Assembly: GCA_003978375.1 (NCBI GenBank)
Contig: QNZW01000144.1
Coordinates: 1-5,727, forward strand
Direction of reading: 5' to 3'
DNA from: Sulfurovum sp.
GTDB lineage: Bacteria; Campylobacterota; Campylobacteria; Campylobacterales; Sulfurovaceae
Length of the DNA stretch: 5,727 nt
Made by a program: the position numbers and the translations under genes. Shown piece after piece: positions 5,581 to 5,727 of the stretch. Position 1 is the stretch's first letter. Each line of letters begins with the position of its first letter. Under the pieces are notes generated by a model. The model searched no databases. It was given only the letters and a program-made list of their open reading frames with translations, and was not told the DNA's origin.

Positions 5581-5727
5581 TCATACCCAACTCAATACAT
5601 CCAACATTTCCACCTTAGAAAAATGCCCGAGATTATTCGAGATGAGTGTTTCACCATTGGCTATGGAAATGCTTGCTATCATCAAATCCATATCTGCAAC
5701 AACTATACCCTTTTTTTGCATTTCTGC
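5581..5727 (-). CDS. VapC-type PIN-domain toxin, C-terminal 48 residues (start outside window)
   Basis: The reading frame is open from the right edge and ends at TGA (5583-5581). The visible tail reads as the C-terminus of a VapC-like PIN ribonuclease: GIVVADMDLMIASISIANG (window residues 7-25), with the acidic residue and LIA-type helix of the active site, then ETLISNNLGHFSKVEML (26-42), matching the family's LVT.N..HF..V block, and a terminal Trp (SWV). VapC proteins are Mg-dependent RNases targeting tRNA or rRNA. The N-terminal catalytic Asp and the partner antitoxin, normally upstream, lie outside the window, so intactness cannot be judged. Confidence 0.8.
   Translation of the reverse strand, partial: AEMQKKGIVVADMDLMIASISIANGETLISNNLGHFSKVEMLDVLSWV

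Overview
The window reads as chromosomal DNA of a Campylobacterota (epsilonproteobacterium), most likely a free-living Sulfurimonas- or Sulfurovum-like relative rather than Helicobacter or Campylobacter. The grounds are AT-rich, compact coding, an HP0268-type small protein (a family I know mainly from this phylum), and HP0268, miaB and nusA lying together, an arrangement I recall from Campylobacter genomes. This is recognition from memory, not a search.

Positions 1-3011 hold a tight minus-strand operon read right to left: HP0268-family small protein, miaB (tRNA ms2i6A37 methylthiotransferase, TTG start), a DUF374-type lysophospholipid acyltransferase, and a XerC/D-like tyrosine recombinase that runs off the left edge. 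Gaps between genes are 19, 7 and 4 bases, so co-transcription is likely. nusA (3200-4360) runs the other way from a 188-base divergent intergenic region with back-to-back candidate promoters, and ends in a hairpin terminator at 4373-4410.

Positions 4408-5727 are a small accessory block of toxin-antitoxin genes on the minus strand, convergent with nusA. A promoter and palindromic operator candidate (5517-5560) precede a Phd-like/UPF0175 fusion antitoxin. Its stop overlaps the GTG start of a DUF3368 PIN-like toxin (GTGA). After 19 bases and a strong ribosome binding site comes a CopG/RHH antitoxin with no toxin of its own in view. Upstream of this cassette, the C-terminal 48 residues of a VapC-type PIN protein enter from the right edge, so a second PIN toxin sits next door.

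I see no wholly new system, CRISPR array, RNA gene or insertion sequence. The most unusual element is the antitoxin-toxin-antitoxin layout, with a two-domain first antitoxin and an apparently unpaired RHH antitoxin.
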